Below, in pieces: positions 24,190-32,788 of a stretch of DNA of 35,332 nucleotides. The notes beneath the pieces are model-generated. The model saw only the letters and a list, made by a program, of their open reading frames with translations. It ran no database searches and was not told the DNA's origin. Position 1 is the first letter of the stretch. Every line of letters starts with the position of its first letter. The DNA is from JAJQBJ01 sp964387095 (GTDB taxonomy: Bacteria > Bacillota > Clostridia > Oscillospirales > Oscillospiraceae), in NCBI GenBank assembly GCA_964387095.1, contig CAYLVH010000008.1, positions 1 through 35,332 of the forward strand, written 5' to 3'. The position numbers and the translations under genes were made by a program.

Positions 24190-25194
24190 ATGGAAGAAAA
24201 AATTTTAGAGGTAAAAGGACTTTGCACAGAGTTCAAGACCAACAAAACGACTGCGGTCACTGCGGTCAACAATGTCACTTTCTACATTGAAAAGGGCGAG
24301 ATCTTGGGGCTTGTGGGCGAGTCCGGCTGCGGTAAATCGGTGACATCCCTTTCCATTATGGGCCTGTTTATTGATACGCCGGGCCGCATTGCGGCGGGCC
24401 AGGTGCTCTTTGACAACATGGATTTGGTACAGTGTTCCGAGCGGGAGCTGCGGTCCATCCGCGGCAAACGCATCTCCATGATTTTCCAGAACCCCATGAG
24501 CTCCCTGAATCCCTGCATGCGTGTGGATAAGCAGCTGATGGAGGCTATCCTGCTCCATAACAAGATTAGCAAGGCGGAGGCCAGAAAACAGGCCTCTAAC
24601 GTCCTCCGGTCCGTGGGTATTCCGGATCCGGAGAACACTCTGCGCAGCTTTCCCCACCAGCTCTCTGGCGGCATGAGCCAGCGTGTTATGATCGCGATGG
24701 CCTTGTCCTGCGAACCGGAGCTGATGATCGCTGATGAGCCCACCACCGCCCTGGATGTGACCATCCAGGCCCAGATTCTGGAGCTGATGCGGGAAATCCG
24801 GCAGAAAAAGGGCACCAGCATCCTGCTGATTACCCACGACCTGGGCGTTGTGGCGGAGATGTGTTCCCGGGTGATTGTCATGTATGCCGGCCGTATTGTG
24901 GAGGAAGCGCCGGTGGAGGACCTGTTTGCAACTCCCATTCATCCCTATACCAGGGGCCTGATCGCCTCCGTGCCCAAGATCGGCAGCAATGTGACCAAGC
25001 TGCCGTCCATCCCTGGCAATGTGCCGGATCTGTCCGTGATGCCCGAGGGCTGCAAGTTTGCGCCCCGCTGTAAGTATGCCCGGGACATCTGCAGAAGCCA
25101 AGAGCCTGAGCTGGAGCCGGTTCCCGGTTGCGAAGGCAGAAAGTGCCGCTGCCATCTGTTTAAAACGCTGGAAAAGGAGGGCGATGGAGCATGA
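24190..25194 (+). CDS. Peptide ABC transporter ATP-binding protein, DppD type
   Basis: A 334-residue ATPase with Walker A GESGCGKSV, MIFQNPMSSLNP, signature LSGGMSQRVMIAMAL, Walker B LMIADEPTTALD and a C-terminal Cys cluster (CKFAPRCKYARDIC). The ATG at 24190 is favoured, since AAGGAG lies 8 bases upstream; a GTG at 24181 would abut the ribosome site. Its stop overlaps the next start (ATGA). Confidence 0.93.
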   Translation: MEEKILEVKGLCTEFKTNKTTAVTAVNNVTFYIEKGEILGLVGESGCGKSVTSLSIMGLFIDTPGRIAAGQVLFDNMDLVQCSERELRSIRGKRISMIFQNPMSSLNPCMRVDKQLMEAILLHNKISKAEARKQASNVLRSVGIPDPENTLRSFPHQLSGGMSQRVMIAMALSCEPELMIADEPTTALDVTIQAQILELMREIRQKKGTSILLITHDLGVVAEMCSRVIVMYAGRIVEEAPVEDLFATPIHPYTRGLIASVPKIGSNVTKLPSIPGNVPDLSVMPEGCKFAPRCKYARDICRSQEPELEPVPGCEGRKCRCHLFKTLEKEGDGA

Positions 25195-26165
25195 GCGAAC
25201 CCCTGGTTTCGGTTAAGCATGCGGTGAAAACCTTCCAGGCAAGCAAGGGCCTGGGGGGGAAGAAAAAGTTTGTCCACGCGGTCAATGATGTCTCTTTTGA
25301 CATCTATCCCGGCGAGACCTTCTCCCTGGTGGGTGAGTCCGGCTGCGGCAAGTCCACCACCGGACGACTGGTCAACCACCTGCTGACACCTGATAGCGGT
25401 GAGGTTTGGTTTGACGGAAAGGACATCTCCAAGCTAGAGGAAAAGGAGATGCGTCCCCTCCGGAAGGATATCCAGATGATTTTCCAGGATCCCTATGGAT
25501 CCCTGAATCCCAGAATTAAGATTCAGGACCTGATCGGAGAGCCCCTGCTGATCCACACTCAGCTCAGTGCCGGCGAGCGTCTGAAAAAGGTTCAGGAGCT
25601 GATGGTGATCGTCGGCCTGAATAAGCTCCATGGCGAGCGGTATCCCCATGAGTTCTCCGGCGGCCAGCTGCAGCGCGTGGGCATTGCCCGGGCCTTGACG
25701 GTGAACCCCCGCCTGATTATCGCGGACGAGCCGGTTTCCGCACTGGACGTGTCCATCCAAGCCCAGGTGTTGAATCTGATGCAGAAGCTGCGGGAGGAGT
25801 TCAATCTGACCTATCTGTTCATCTCCCATGACCTGAGTGTTGTGGAGATGATCTCCAACCGCATTGGCGTCATGTATCTGGGAACCATCGTGGAAATTGC
25901 GGATAAGCGTGACCTGTATAACACGCCCCTGCATCCCTATACCCAGGCGCTGCTCTCCGCAGTTCCCATTGCTGATCCCACGGTGAAGAAGGAGCGCATT
26001 ATCCTGAAAGGTGATTTGCCCAGTCCTACCAATCCCCCCGACGGTTGCCTGTTCCACACCCGCTGCCCGTACTGTACGGACCAGTGCAAGTGCGAGAAGC
26101 CTGAGCTTCGGGATTTTGGCAATGGACACCAGGTGAAGTGCCACTACGCAGAGAAGTTCCAATAA
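25191..26165 (+). CDS. Peptide ABC transporter ATP-binding protein, DppF type
   Basis: A 324-residue ATPase: Walker A GESGCGKST, MIFQDPYGSLNPRI, signature FSGGQLQRVGIARAL, Walker B LIIADEPVSALD and the C-terminal oligopeptide extension CLFHTRCPYCTDQC. It starts inside the stop codon of the DppD-type gene and is the last transporter gene; the terminator follows within 50 bases. Confidence 0.93.
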   Translation: MSEPLVSVKHAVKTFQASKGLGGKKKFVHAVNDVSFDIYPGETFSLVGESGCGKSTTGRLVNHLLTPDSGEVWFDGKDISKLEEKEMRPLRKDIQMIFQDPYGSLNPRIKIQDLIGEPLLIHTQLSAGERLKKVQELMVIVGLNKLHGERYPHEFSGGQLQRVGIARALTVNPRLIIADEPVSALDVSIQAQVLNLMQKLREEFNLTYLFISHDLSVVEMISNRIGVMYLGTIVEIADKRDLYNTPLHPYTQALLSAVPIADPTVKKERIILKGDLPSPTNPPDGCLFHTRCPYCTDQCKCEKPELRDFGNGHQVKCHYAEKFQ

Positions 26166-26211
26166 TTGCTCTGTATCATAAAACTGAACCTGCCTAAGGA
26201 TGGCGGTTATG

Positions 26212-26250
26212 AAGCTCCAAGAATACAGCTCGATTCTTGGAGCTTTTTTT
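26212..26250 (+). terminator. Terminator of the second transport operon
   Basis: AAGCTCCAAGAA pairs perfectly with TTCTTGGAGCTT across a 10-base loop, followed by a T run. It separates the transporter from the catabolic genes, which start from their own promoter (TATAAT at 26293-26298). Confidence 0.92.
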
Positions 26251-26292
26251 CTGAAAAAAGCCAGACTACTTTTCTTACGGAAATGTTTGTGA

Positions 26293-26298
26293 TATAAT
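26293..26298 (+). promoter_or_regulatory. Promoter -10 box of the aminopeptidase-fucosidase operon
   Basis: A perfect TATAAT with only a weak -35 (TTTTCT at 26270-26275, 17-base spacer). Transcription from here rules out the in-frame TTG at 26302 as a start. Confidence 0.55.
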
Positions 26299-26370
26299 CC
26301 GTTGGGCATTCGAAAAAGGGTGCTTAAAGAAAGAACAATGCCCTTCGCATTTGAAACAGGAGATCAGATT

Positions 26371-27747
26371 ATGATAGAATTCGAAAATGGTCAGGACAGT
26401 CAGGTTCGGGTCCGCTATGAGTTCGGACGGGATTATTTGAAAACCTGGCTGTATCTGAAGGAGGATCAGACCGGGACCCTGGTGGTGGGCCTGGGGGAAC
26501 AGGCAGCTTGGGGTCATATCCCCTGTAAGGAGGCCTTTGGCAAGACCGTTCAGGTGCTGATGCAGGCGGATATCGCCAGCTGTACCCTGGAAGTGGATTT
26601 TGTGTTGGAAGGATTGGGGGTCCGGGGCTTGTTTGACCTGGCGGAGGGATGGTATGGCGGCAGCTATGACTTCCCCAAGTATAAGCACTGCGCCAAGAGA
26701 CCGGCTCCCATGGCCTATCTCCATGCAGAGCGTTGGACGGCAGAGGCGGATACAGCATTGGCGCAGGGAAAAGCAGTAGCGAGGCAGATTTTGTTCGCCC
26801 GGGACTTGGTGAATGAGCCTGCTAACCGGCTGACCCCCGCCCTGTTTGCAGAGCGCTGGCAGGAGGCAGCCCGGAGCCTGCCTGTGGAGGTGGAGGTCCT
26901 GGAGCCTTCCCGGTTGGCGGAACTGAACATGGCCGCCCTCCTGGCCGTTGGCAACAGCAGTGCCAACCCCGCCCGGCTCATTGTCCTGCGCTATCATGGC
27001 GCGCCGGAGAGCCGGGAGGTCTTGGGCTATATCGGCAAGGGTGCGACGGTGGACTCCGGCGGTTACTGCCTGAAACCGGCGGACAGCATGTCCGGGATCA
27101 AGGGGGATATGGCGGGCGCGGCCGCAGTAGGCGGTGCCCTGTTGGCCCTGGCGGAGAACGGGATCAAGGCCAATGTGACGGCGGTGATCCCTTCCTGTGA
27201 GAACCGCATATCCAACGACAGCTTGCTGCCTGGGGATGTGATCGAATCCATGTCAGGCCTGACTATCGAGGTGAAGAATACCGATGCGGAGGGCCGTCTG
27301 ATCCTGGCGGATGCCATCACCTATGCCATTCGCAGGGAAGGGGTCTCAAAGCTGGTGAATTTGGGCACCCTGACCGGGGGAGTCTGCGCCATGTTCGGGT
27401 TCAGCTGTGCCGGAGCGGTCAGCAATGATGACCCATTCTATGAGACCTTTTCCAGGGCGTCTGACGTGACAGGCGAGCGCTATTGGCGCTTGCCCACCTA
27501 TCCGGAGTACGAGAAGCTGGTGGACAGCAAAATTGCGGACATCAAGAACCTGCCCGGGAGTTGTAGCACCATTGCGGCGGCGCTGTTCCTGAAACGCTTT
27601 GTGGAGGGGCGCCCCTGGATTCATCTGGATATCGCCGGAACAGCCTGGACGGTTCCACCGGTGTGGGCCTTCCAAGCAGAGGGGGCAACTGGCGCCTCTG
27701 TGACAACACTCTATCAACTGGCCAAGGCCACATTTAAAGGAGAATGA
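26371..27747 (+). CDS. M17 leucyl aminopeptidase family protein
   Basis: A 458-residue cytoplasmic metallo-aminopeptidase. The two-metal site is intact: GKGATVDSGG, LKPADSMSGIKGDMAGAAAV and the family hallmark NTDAEGRL, plus NLGTLTGG. The N-terminal 150 residues are a divergent M17 N-domain. It removes N-terminal residues from peptides, matching the transporters upstream. The ATG at 26371 is chosen because AGGAG lies 8 bases upstream; upstream in-frame candidates at 26338 and 26302 have no good ribosome site. The fucosidase gene starts 3 bases after its stop. Confidence 0.9.
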   Translation: MIEFENGQDSQVRVRYEFGRDYLKTWLYLKEDQTGTLVVGLGEQAAWGHIPCKEAFGKTVQVLMQADIASCTLEVDFVLEGLGVRGLFDLAEGWYGGSYDFPKYKHCAKRPAPMAYLHAERWTAEADTALAQGKAVARQILFARDLVNEPANRLTPALFAERWQEAARSLPVEVEVLEPSRLAELNMAALLAVGNSSANPARLIVLRYHGAPESREVLGYIGKGATVDSGGYCLKPADSMSGIKGDMAGAAAVGGALLALAENGIKANVTAVIPSCENRISNDSLLPGDVIESMSGLTIEVKNTDAEGRLILADAITYAIRREGVSKLVNLGTLTGGVCAMFGFSCAGAVSNDDPFYETFSRASDVTGERYWRLPTYPEYEKLVDSKIADIKNLPGSCSTIAAALFLKRFVEGRPWIHLDIAGTAWTVPPVWAFQAEGATGASVTTLYQLAKATFKGE

Positions 27748-27750
27748 CCC

Positions 27751-29061
27751 ATGTATCAGTTTGAGCGTGAAGCATATGAAGCCCGTATGAAGTGGTTTTT
27801 GGACGCCAGATTTGGCATGTTTATCCACTGGGGCGTATATTCCATCCCTGCTAGAGGAGAGTGGGTACGCAGCTACGAAGAGATTCCAAAAGAGGATTAC
27901 ATGCGTTACTTTGAGGAGTTTGATCCCAAGGACTATAATCCCAGGGCATGGGCGAAACTGGCAAAGCAGGCCGGCATGAAATACGTGGTGCTGACGGCCA
28001 AGCACCACGATGGCTTCTGCCTGTTCGACAGCCAGCTGACGGACTTTAAATCCACAAACACCAAATGCGGCCGGGATTTGGTGAAGGAGTTTGTGGAGGC
28101 GGTCCGGGCAGAGGGCCTGAAAGTGGGCCTGTATTTCTCCTTGCTGGATTGGTATCACGAGGATTTCGTCCATTATGGGGATAGAATCCATCCCATGCGC
28201 AACCGGCTGGAGTACAGCAACGAAAACCGGGACTGGGATCGCTATCTGGAATTCATGCATGGTCAGGTGCGGGAAATCTGCTCCAACTATGGCAAATTGG
28301 ATGTACTTTGGTTTGACTTCTCATACGACGATTTGCGAGGCGAGAAGTGGAAGGCCACGGAGCTAATGGATATGGTGCGCACCCTGCAGCCCCGGGTCAT
28401 CATTGACAACCGGCTGGAATGCAGCGGTGAGGGCTTCGGTTCCCTGGCGGAAGGGCACCCTACGCCCTATCACGGGGATTTTGTCAGCCCCGAGCAGATC
28501 ATCCCGCCCTATGGCCTCCGCGATCCGGAGGGAAATCCGGTATACTGGGAGGCCTGCGTCACCATGAACCGGAACTGGGGCTATCATGCCACGGATCAGG
28601 ATTTTAAGCCCGCGTCTATGCTGATCCACAAGCTGGTGGAGTGCGTTTCCAAGGGCGGCAATCTGTTGCTGAATGTGGGGCCGGACGCCAACGGCGTGAT
28701 TCCGGCACAGTCGGTCCAGATTCTGGAGGAGATAGGCCGCTGGATGAAATATAACAGCGAAAGCATTTACGGCTGCGGCCCTGCCGGGCCGGACAAGCCG
28801 GACTGGGGACGGATCACCCGCAGGGACAATGTCCTCTACTTACATGTCTTTGAAAATACCATCGGCCCGCTGCCCATGACAGGGGTGGAAAAGAGCAAGC
28901 TGGATTCCATCCGTATGTTGGCCACCGGCAGCGAGGTTCCGGTGTCCACCAGCTGGACCCACAGTGATTATCCGGAGCTGGTGTTTGCCGATCTAGGACC
29001 AAGCCCGATCCTGCCTGATCCGGTGGATACGGTGCTGAAGGTTACGCTGAAGGAGGATTAA
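27751..29061 (+). CDS. GH29 alpha-L-fucosidase
   Basis: A 436-residue glycoside hydrolase family 29 enzyme, which releases alpha-L-fucose from oligosaccharides or glycoproteins with retention. Family motifs: RFGMFIHWGVYS, YVVLTAKHHDGFCLFDS, LKVGLYFSLLDWYH and DVLWFDFSYDD, whose Asp189 is the expected nucleophile, then GGNLLLNVGPDANG. It has no signal peptide or export sorting motif and so acts inside the cell on imported substrates. AAAGGAG lies 8 bases before the ATG, within the end of the aminopeptidase gene. Shorter than many GH29 enzymes, it lacks extra C-terminal modules. Confidence 0.9.
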   Translation: MYQFEREAYEARMKWFLDARFGMFIHWGVYSIPARGEWVRSYEEIPKEDYMRYFEEFDPKDYNPRAWAKLAKQAGMKYVVLTAKHHDGFCLFDSQLTDFKSTNTKCGRDLVKEFVEAVRAEGLKVGLYFSLLDWYHEDFVHYGDRIHPMRNRLEYSNENRDWDRYLEFMHGQVREICSNYGKLDVLWFDFSYDDLRGEKWKATELMDMVRTLQPRVIIDNRLECSGEGFGSLAEGHPTPYHGDFVSPEQIIPPYGLRDPEGNPVYWEACVTMNRNWGYHATDQDFKPASMLIHKLVECVSKGGNLLLNVGPDANGVIPAQSVQILEEIGRWMKYNSESIYGCGPAGPDKPDWGRITRRDNVLYLHVFENTIGPLPMTGVEKSKLDSIRMLATGSEVPVSTSWTHSDYPELVFADLGPSPILPDPVDTVLKVTLKED

Positions 29062-29067
29062 AGGGGT

Positions 29068-31590
29068 ATGTTTTCCCAAGAGATCAGACAGTACGCTTTC
29101 CAGCGCTGCCAGGAGGCCCTCCGGGGAATTCCCTCCGCAATGGCGGGGGAGCTTTCCGGCCAGATTGCTGCGCTTTCCGGGGATATAAAAATTGCGGTGG
29201 AATTTCTTTACGGAACCCTCCCTTTCCGGGATGTGACTACGGTTCCCTTTGACCTGCTGCGGCGGGAGGCGGAGCAGGCCCTGCTCCTATGGCAGGAGGA
29301 TCACTGGAACCAGAGGTTGCTGGAGGACCTGTTCCTGCACTTTGTCCTGACCCCCCGGGTAAACGCCGAAAATGTGGAGGAGTGCAGGCGCTTCTTCCAC
29401 GATCAGGTGTTTGACCGGGTGAAGGATCTGCCGCTGCGGGAGGCGGTGTTGGAAACCAACCTGTGGTGTTGTGAGCAGGTGACCTATCAGGCCTCCAGCA
29501 ATCGCGCGGAAAGCCCCCTGACCGCTTACCGCTCCGGCAAGGGCCGCTGCGGGGAGGAGTCCACCTTTGTGGTGACGGTGCTTCGCAGCCTGGGCATCCC
29601 GGCCCGCCAGATCTATACCCCTTTTTGGAGCCATTGCGACGATAACCACGCTTGGGTGGAGGTCTATGTGGACGGGGATTGGCAATTCCTGGGCGCCTGT
29701 GAGCCGGAGCCGGTGCTGAACCGGGGATGGTTCCTCAGCGCCTCCTCCCGGGCTGCGCTGATCCATACGAGAACCTTTTCGGATTTTACCGGAGAGGGAA
29801 TGAAGGACGAAGCGCTGGTAGAGTGCCGGAACGGGGTCTATTTCTACAATGAAACCCACCGCTATGCCCCCACTTGCAGCCAGAAATTCGCGATCCGGAG
29901 GGGAGATGGCACCCCGGCGGCGGGGGCGGCCGTGCGGCTGCAGGTGATGAATATGGCGTCCTTCTCCACCGTTGCCATTCTGCGCGCGGATGATGCGGGC
30001 TTAGCTTGCGTCCGGTGCGGAATGGGTAGCCTCCATGCGGAGATCTCCGCCGGGGCGGAGTCTGCGGTGCTGGATTTCATGGCCGGAGAGACGGAGTGCA
30101 TTGAGGTGGTTTTGCAACCCGGCAGGAGCACCTATCAGGGGGACGTGGATTTTCACGCGCCGGAGGCGAATCCCCTGATCCGGGAAAGGCCCGCTGAGGA
30201 GCAGGTCCATGAGAACCGTTTGAAGATCCGGCAGGCTGCGGAGAAGCGGGCCAGCCGAATCAATGGCTATTATCAGAGCTACTGCCAGGAGCATCCTGAC
30301 TTGACCCAGACCCAGAAGAAGTACCTGAAGGAGGCCAAGGGCAACGTCCGGGAAATTGGACGTTTCCTACTGGAGCAGCCGGCGGCCCGGGCAGCGTGGG
30401 CAGAAAAGCTGCTGGGAACCTTGGAAGAGAAGGATATGCGGGATTCCCCCGCTGAGGTGCTAAACGCCCATTTGGAGGGAGTTATGCGGTTCCTTCCCCA
30501 ATATCAGGGCAGGGAGGACGCCTTTGCCCAGGGGCAGCTGTCCCCCAGGATCGGTTGGGAGGTGCTTCGCCCCTGGAGACAGCCGCTCCTGGCCTCCTTG
30601 ACTGAGGAGGAGCAGGCGGCGTTTGCGGCCCAGCCAGAGCTTGCGGCCAAAGCCATTTTGGAGGAGCCGCGGGACCGTGTCCTGACCTGGTATACGATTG
30701 TGGGGTTGTCGGACGGAAGCCGAGATTCCCTGTTTGTTGCCCTGGAGCGGGCCGTGGGCCAGTGCGCCAGGTTGAATCCCGCCTCGGGCAAAGCAGAGTA
30801 TCTGACAGAGGCCGGTTGGTATCTGGCGTTCCCGGAGGCGCCCGGGTTGGAACAGGCATGGCTGACCCTGGAGGCCATTGGCAGCGATTGGAATTGCCAT
30901 GCGAACTGGAGCCTGAGCCGCTGGGACGGAGTCCGGTTCCAGACCCAGGAATACTCCGGCCTGTTCATCAAGGCGGGGGAGCGCTGCGAATTGAAGTTGG
31001 AGCCGGGGACCTACCGGCTGGTCACAACGAACCGCCTGCCCAATGGCAACCAGCTGGCCCATGTCCGGGAGTTAAGGCTGGAAAATGGTGAGGCGCAGAG
31101 CTGCACGCTTACGCTGCGTCAGGCAAAGGCGGAGGAGATGTTGGAGCACAACCAACTTCAGGATTTCAAATTGACTAAGGAGGACGGCAGCGTCCAGTCT
31201 GCAAAGGCGCTGTGCGAGAAAGGCCACAACACAGTGTTTGCGTTTTTGCAGGCGGGGGCAGAGCCTACAGAGCACTTCCTCAATGAGGTGCGGGAGCGTA
31301 AGGACGCCCTTACGGGCTTGGAGCTTGTGTTGATTCTCCGCAACTGGGGAGAGAAACAGGATCCCACGTTGAGGCGGCTGCTGGATGCCTATCCGGGGGT
31401 TCAGCTGTACACCAATCCCTTTGAGGACGATCTGAGTATGATGGCCCGGGGCATGTTCCTGGATCCGGACTCTCTGCCTGTGGTGGTGCTGGCGGATGAG
31501 ACGTATACAGGCATTTATGGGCACTGCGGCTACACCGTTGGGAGCGTTGATATGGCGTTGAAGCTGGCCCGGCTGGTGTTGGATGAGTAA
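29068..31590 (+). CDS. Large transglutaminase-like domain protein
   Basis: An 840-residue protein without signal peptide or membrane segment. Residues 125-215 are a transglutaminase/papain-like core: SGKGRCGEESTFVV gives Cys161 and DDNHAWVEVYVDGDW His194; the acidic partner is probably Glu212. Such domains act as cysteine peptidases, amidases or transferases. Residues 275-360 look like a beta-sandwich, 375-480 are helical, and 730-840 resemble a thioredoxin fold without CxxC. AGGAGG lies 11 bases before the ATG. It follows the fucosidase by 6 bases. I do not know the specific family; a role in cutting peptide or glycopeptide substrates fits the operon. Confidence 0.75.
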   Translation: MFSQEIRQYAFQRCQEALRGIPSAMAGELSGQIAALSGDIKIAVEFLYGTLPFRDVTTVPFDLLRREAEQALLLWQEDHWNQRLLEDLFLHFVLTPRVNAENVEECRRFFHDQVFDRVKDLPLREAVLETNLWCCEQVTYQASSNRAESPLTAYRSGKGRCGEESTFVVTVLRSLGIPARQIYTPFWSHCDDNHAWVEVYVDGDWQFLGACEPEPVLNRGWFLSASSRAALIHTRTFSDFTGEGMKDEALVECRNGVYFYNETHRYAPTCSQKFAIRRGDGTPAAGAAVRLQVMNMASFSTVAILRADDAGLACVRCGMGSLHAEISAGAESAVLDFMAGETECIEVVLQPGRSTYQGDVDFHAPEANPLIRERPAEEQVHENRLKIRQAAEKRASRINGYYQSYCQEHPDLTQTQKKYLKEAKGNVREIGRFLLEQPAARAAWAEKLLGTLEEKDMRDSPAEVLNAHLEGVMRFLPQYQGREDAFAQGQLSPRIGWEVLRPWRQPLLASLTEEEQAAFAAQPELAAKAILEEPRDRVLTWYTIVGLSDGSRDSLFVALERAVGQCARLNPASGKAEYLTEAGWYLAFPEAPGLEQAWLTLEAIGSDWNCHANWSLSRWDGVRFQTQEYSGLFIKAGERCELKLEPGTYRLVTTNRLPNGNQLAHVRELRLENGEAQSCTLTLRQAKAEEMLEHNQLQDFKLTKEDGSVQSAKALCEKGHNTVFAFLQAGAEPTEHFLNEVRERKDALTGLELVLILRNWGEKQDPTLRRLLDAYPGVQLYTNPFEDDLSMMARGMFLDPDSLPVVVLADETYTGIYGHCGYTVGSVDMALKLARLVLDE

Positions 31591-31615
31591 AAAGAGACGC
31601 GCGGGAGGGGAGAAC

Positions 31616-32200
31616 ATGGAACATAAGCGGGATATGGATCGGTACTTTGAGGGATATCAGCAGCAGGAGATCACGACTCCCCAGGGACGGAAAAAATGGA
31701 TCCGGGTCTACCAGGGGGATTATTACTCCTTTGATATCCAAGGCCAAGAGCTGCACCAGATGCGCCGCACAATCACCACCTATTTGGGGTTGACTACGGT
31801 GCTTTATGGCGTACTTTGGGCGCTGCCCACCTGCTCCTCTTACAGTGTCCTGGTATGGGCGGTTATGGCGGTGATGGTGTTTCCCCTGATCTATTGCTGG
31901 CGGGGGCTCTTCTCCTTTTTGACCGCCAAGGCCCCCTTTGTGGTTCGCTATACCCACTTTTCCCTGCCAAGAATCAAAACCAGCGCTCAAATCATGCGGA
32001 TTTGCGCCCTGTGCCTCTGCGCGTCAGACTTTATCTATCTGATTTTAAATCGGGGGGAGGGGGTCTCCTCCCTCCCTGCGGAAATTGGCTATCCCGTGAT
32101 TTGCATTCTGATGTTTTTGCTGAGTTTTCAACTGGTGCGGCTGGCTGGCTGCATTTCCTTTGTGAACCTGGGAAAAAACGCCGGAAGCGCAATGGAATAA
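31616..32200 (+). CDS. Small multi-pass membrane protein of unknown function
   Basis: A 194-residue protein with a 55-residue hydrophilic, charged N-terminus (RYFEGYQQQEITTPQGRKKW) and four hydrophobic segments (about residues 58-78, 83-108, 130-148 and 162-182). I recognise no family. The ATG at 31616 is preferred because GGAGG lies 7 bases upstream; an upstream ATG at 31583 overlaps the transglutaminase gene and lacks a good site. It is probably the last gene of the operon, but no clear terminator follows. Confidence 0.7.
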   Translation: MEHKRDMDRYFEGYQQQEITTPQGRKKWIRVYQGDYYSFDIQGQELHQMRRTITTYLGLTTVLYGVLWALPTCSSYSVLVWAVMAVMVFPLIYCWRGLFSFLTAKAPFVVRYTHFSLPRIKTSAQIMRICALCLCASDFIYLILNRGEGVSSLPAEIGYPVICILMFLLSFQLVRLAGCISFVNLGKNAGSAME

Positions 32201-32328
32201 CATCGGGAGGGGGCATTTTTGGATGCAGAGGATGTCATAGCCTGCGCAGACAGGCAAGGGACAGATCTCATTATCCTGTGATGGAAGAGCTAAAAACCGT
32301 AATTGATCAGATTTTTTTCAAAAAAGGG

Positions 32329-32357
32329 TTGACATGGAAGTTAGGATATGCTAACAT
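32329..32357 (+). promoter_or_regulatory. Promoter of the small RNA candidate
   Basis: A perfect TTGACA at 32329-32334, a 17-base spacer and TAACAT at 32352-32357. The first DtxR-like inverted repeat lies between and over these boxes. Confidence 0.75.
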
Positions 32358-32380
32358 ATAGGCAGTTAAGGCAAACTAAC
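32340..32380 (+). promoter_or_regulatory. Tandem DtxR-type operator candidates
   Basis: Site 1, GTTAG-N6-CTAAC (32340-32355), overlaps the -10 box. Site 2, GTTAA-N6-CTAAC (32365-32380), covers the start region and extends as CAGTTA/TAACTG (32363-32382). Both are the same 16-base layout, 25 bases centre to centre. The half-sites recall the TTAGG/CCTAA type bound by DtxR-family metalloregulators, and such a regulator is encoded about 400 bases downstream. Confidence 0.55.
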
Positions 32381-32503
32381 TGTTCCGCAACTCTCAAACT
32401 CTCGAACTCACAGATGCAACCGATGCCCCTCCAACCTTCCTATGAACTGCCATGGAACAGTGCCTTCGAAAACGCAGCGGAACGCAGCCGCTGCGTTTTT
32501 TTT
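32361..32503 (+). ncRNA. Candidate small regulatory RNA, about 140 nt, C-rich, metal-regulated promoter
   Basis: Promoter and terminator define the RNA, and no open frame fills it. Two perfect long-range pairings are possible: GGCAGTT (32361-32367) with AACTGCC (32445-32451), and ACTGTTCC (32379-32386) with GGAACAGT (32454-32461). They cross, so an H-type pseudoknot or two alternative folds result. The enclosed 32387-32444 is almost free of self-pairing and rich in C, A and T, with CTCTC repeats and CCCCTCC and CCTTCC, sequences complementary to Shine-Dalgarno sites. C-rich unpaired tracts are the seeds of FsrA- and RsaE-type RNAs, which block translation. I know no Rfam family matching this. 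Confidence 0.6.
32471..32503 (+). terminator. Terminator of the small RNA
   Basis: AACGCAGCGG pairs with CCGCTGCGTT, followed by eight T. No open reading frame ends before it, which supports a non-coding transcript. Confidence 0.9.
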
Positions 32504-32581
32504 CAGCTCTAAGGGGTCCGGAAAGCGATAAAATGACAAGAAAATGGCAAGAGTTCCCTTCCAATCCTCTGATTTATTTGG

Positions 32582-32788
32582 TATAATTATAATAAACCTC
32601 AGACCGTCAAAAAAACTTCAAGTTTTTGCAAGCCCGGCAGAGCGGTATGTTGACGGAATAAAATGAAAATATGCACTTCTCGACTTGTAAATGTAAGAGT
32701 TTTTCCGCAAGCTGAGAAATCCATTTAATTCAGGGAATACGGATATTTCCAATGGGCAAAACCGGAAAAAGACTAGGAGCTGAACACT
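32582..32788 (+). promoter_or_regulatory. Promoter and structured leader of the DtxR-family gene
   Basis: Two adjacent TATAAT boxes (32582-32587 and 32588-32593) follow a weak -35. The leader of about 185 bases can form an outer CTCAG/CTGAG helix (32598-32602 with 32712-32716), a 7-bp helix CCGTCAA/TTGACGG (32604-32610 with 32650-32656) and an inner hairpin AAAAAC/GTTTTT. There is no terminator. It matches no riboswitch class I know. Confidence 0.4.

Noticed and set aside
31583..31615. Upstream ATG for the small membrane protein
   Set aside because: It overlaps the end of the transglutaminase gene without a ribosome site, while the ATG at 31616 has GGAGG at good spacing.
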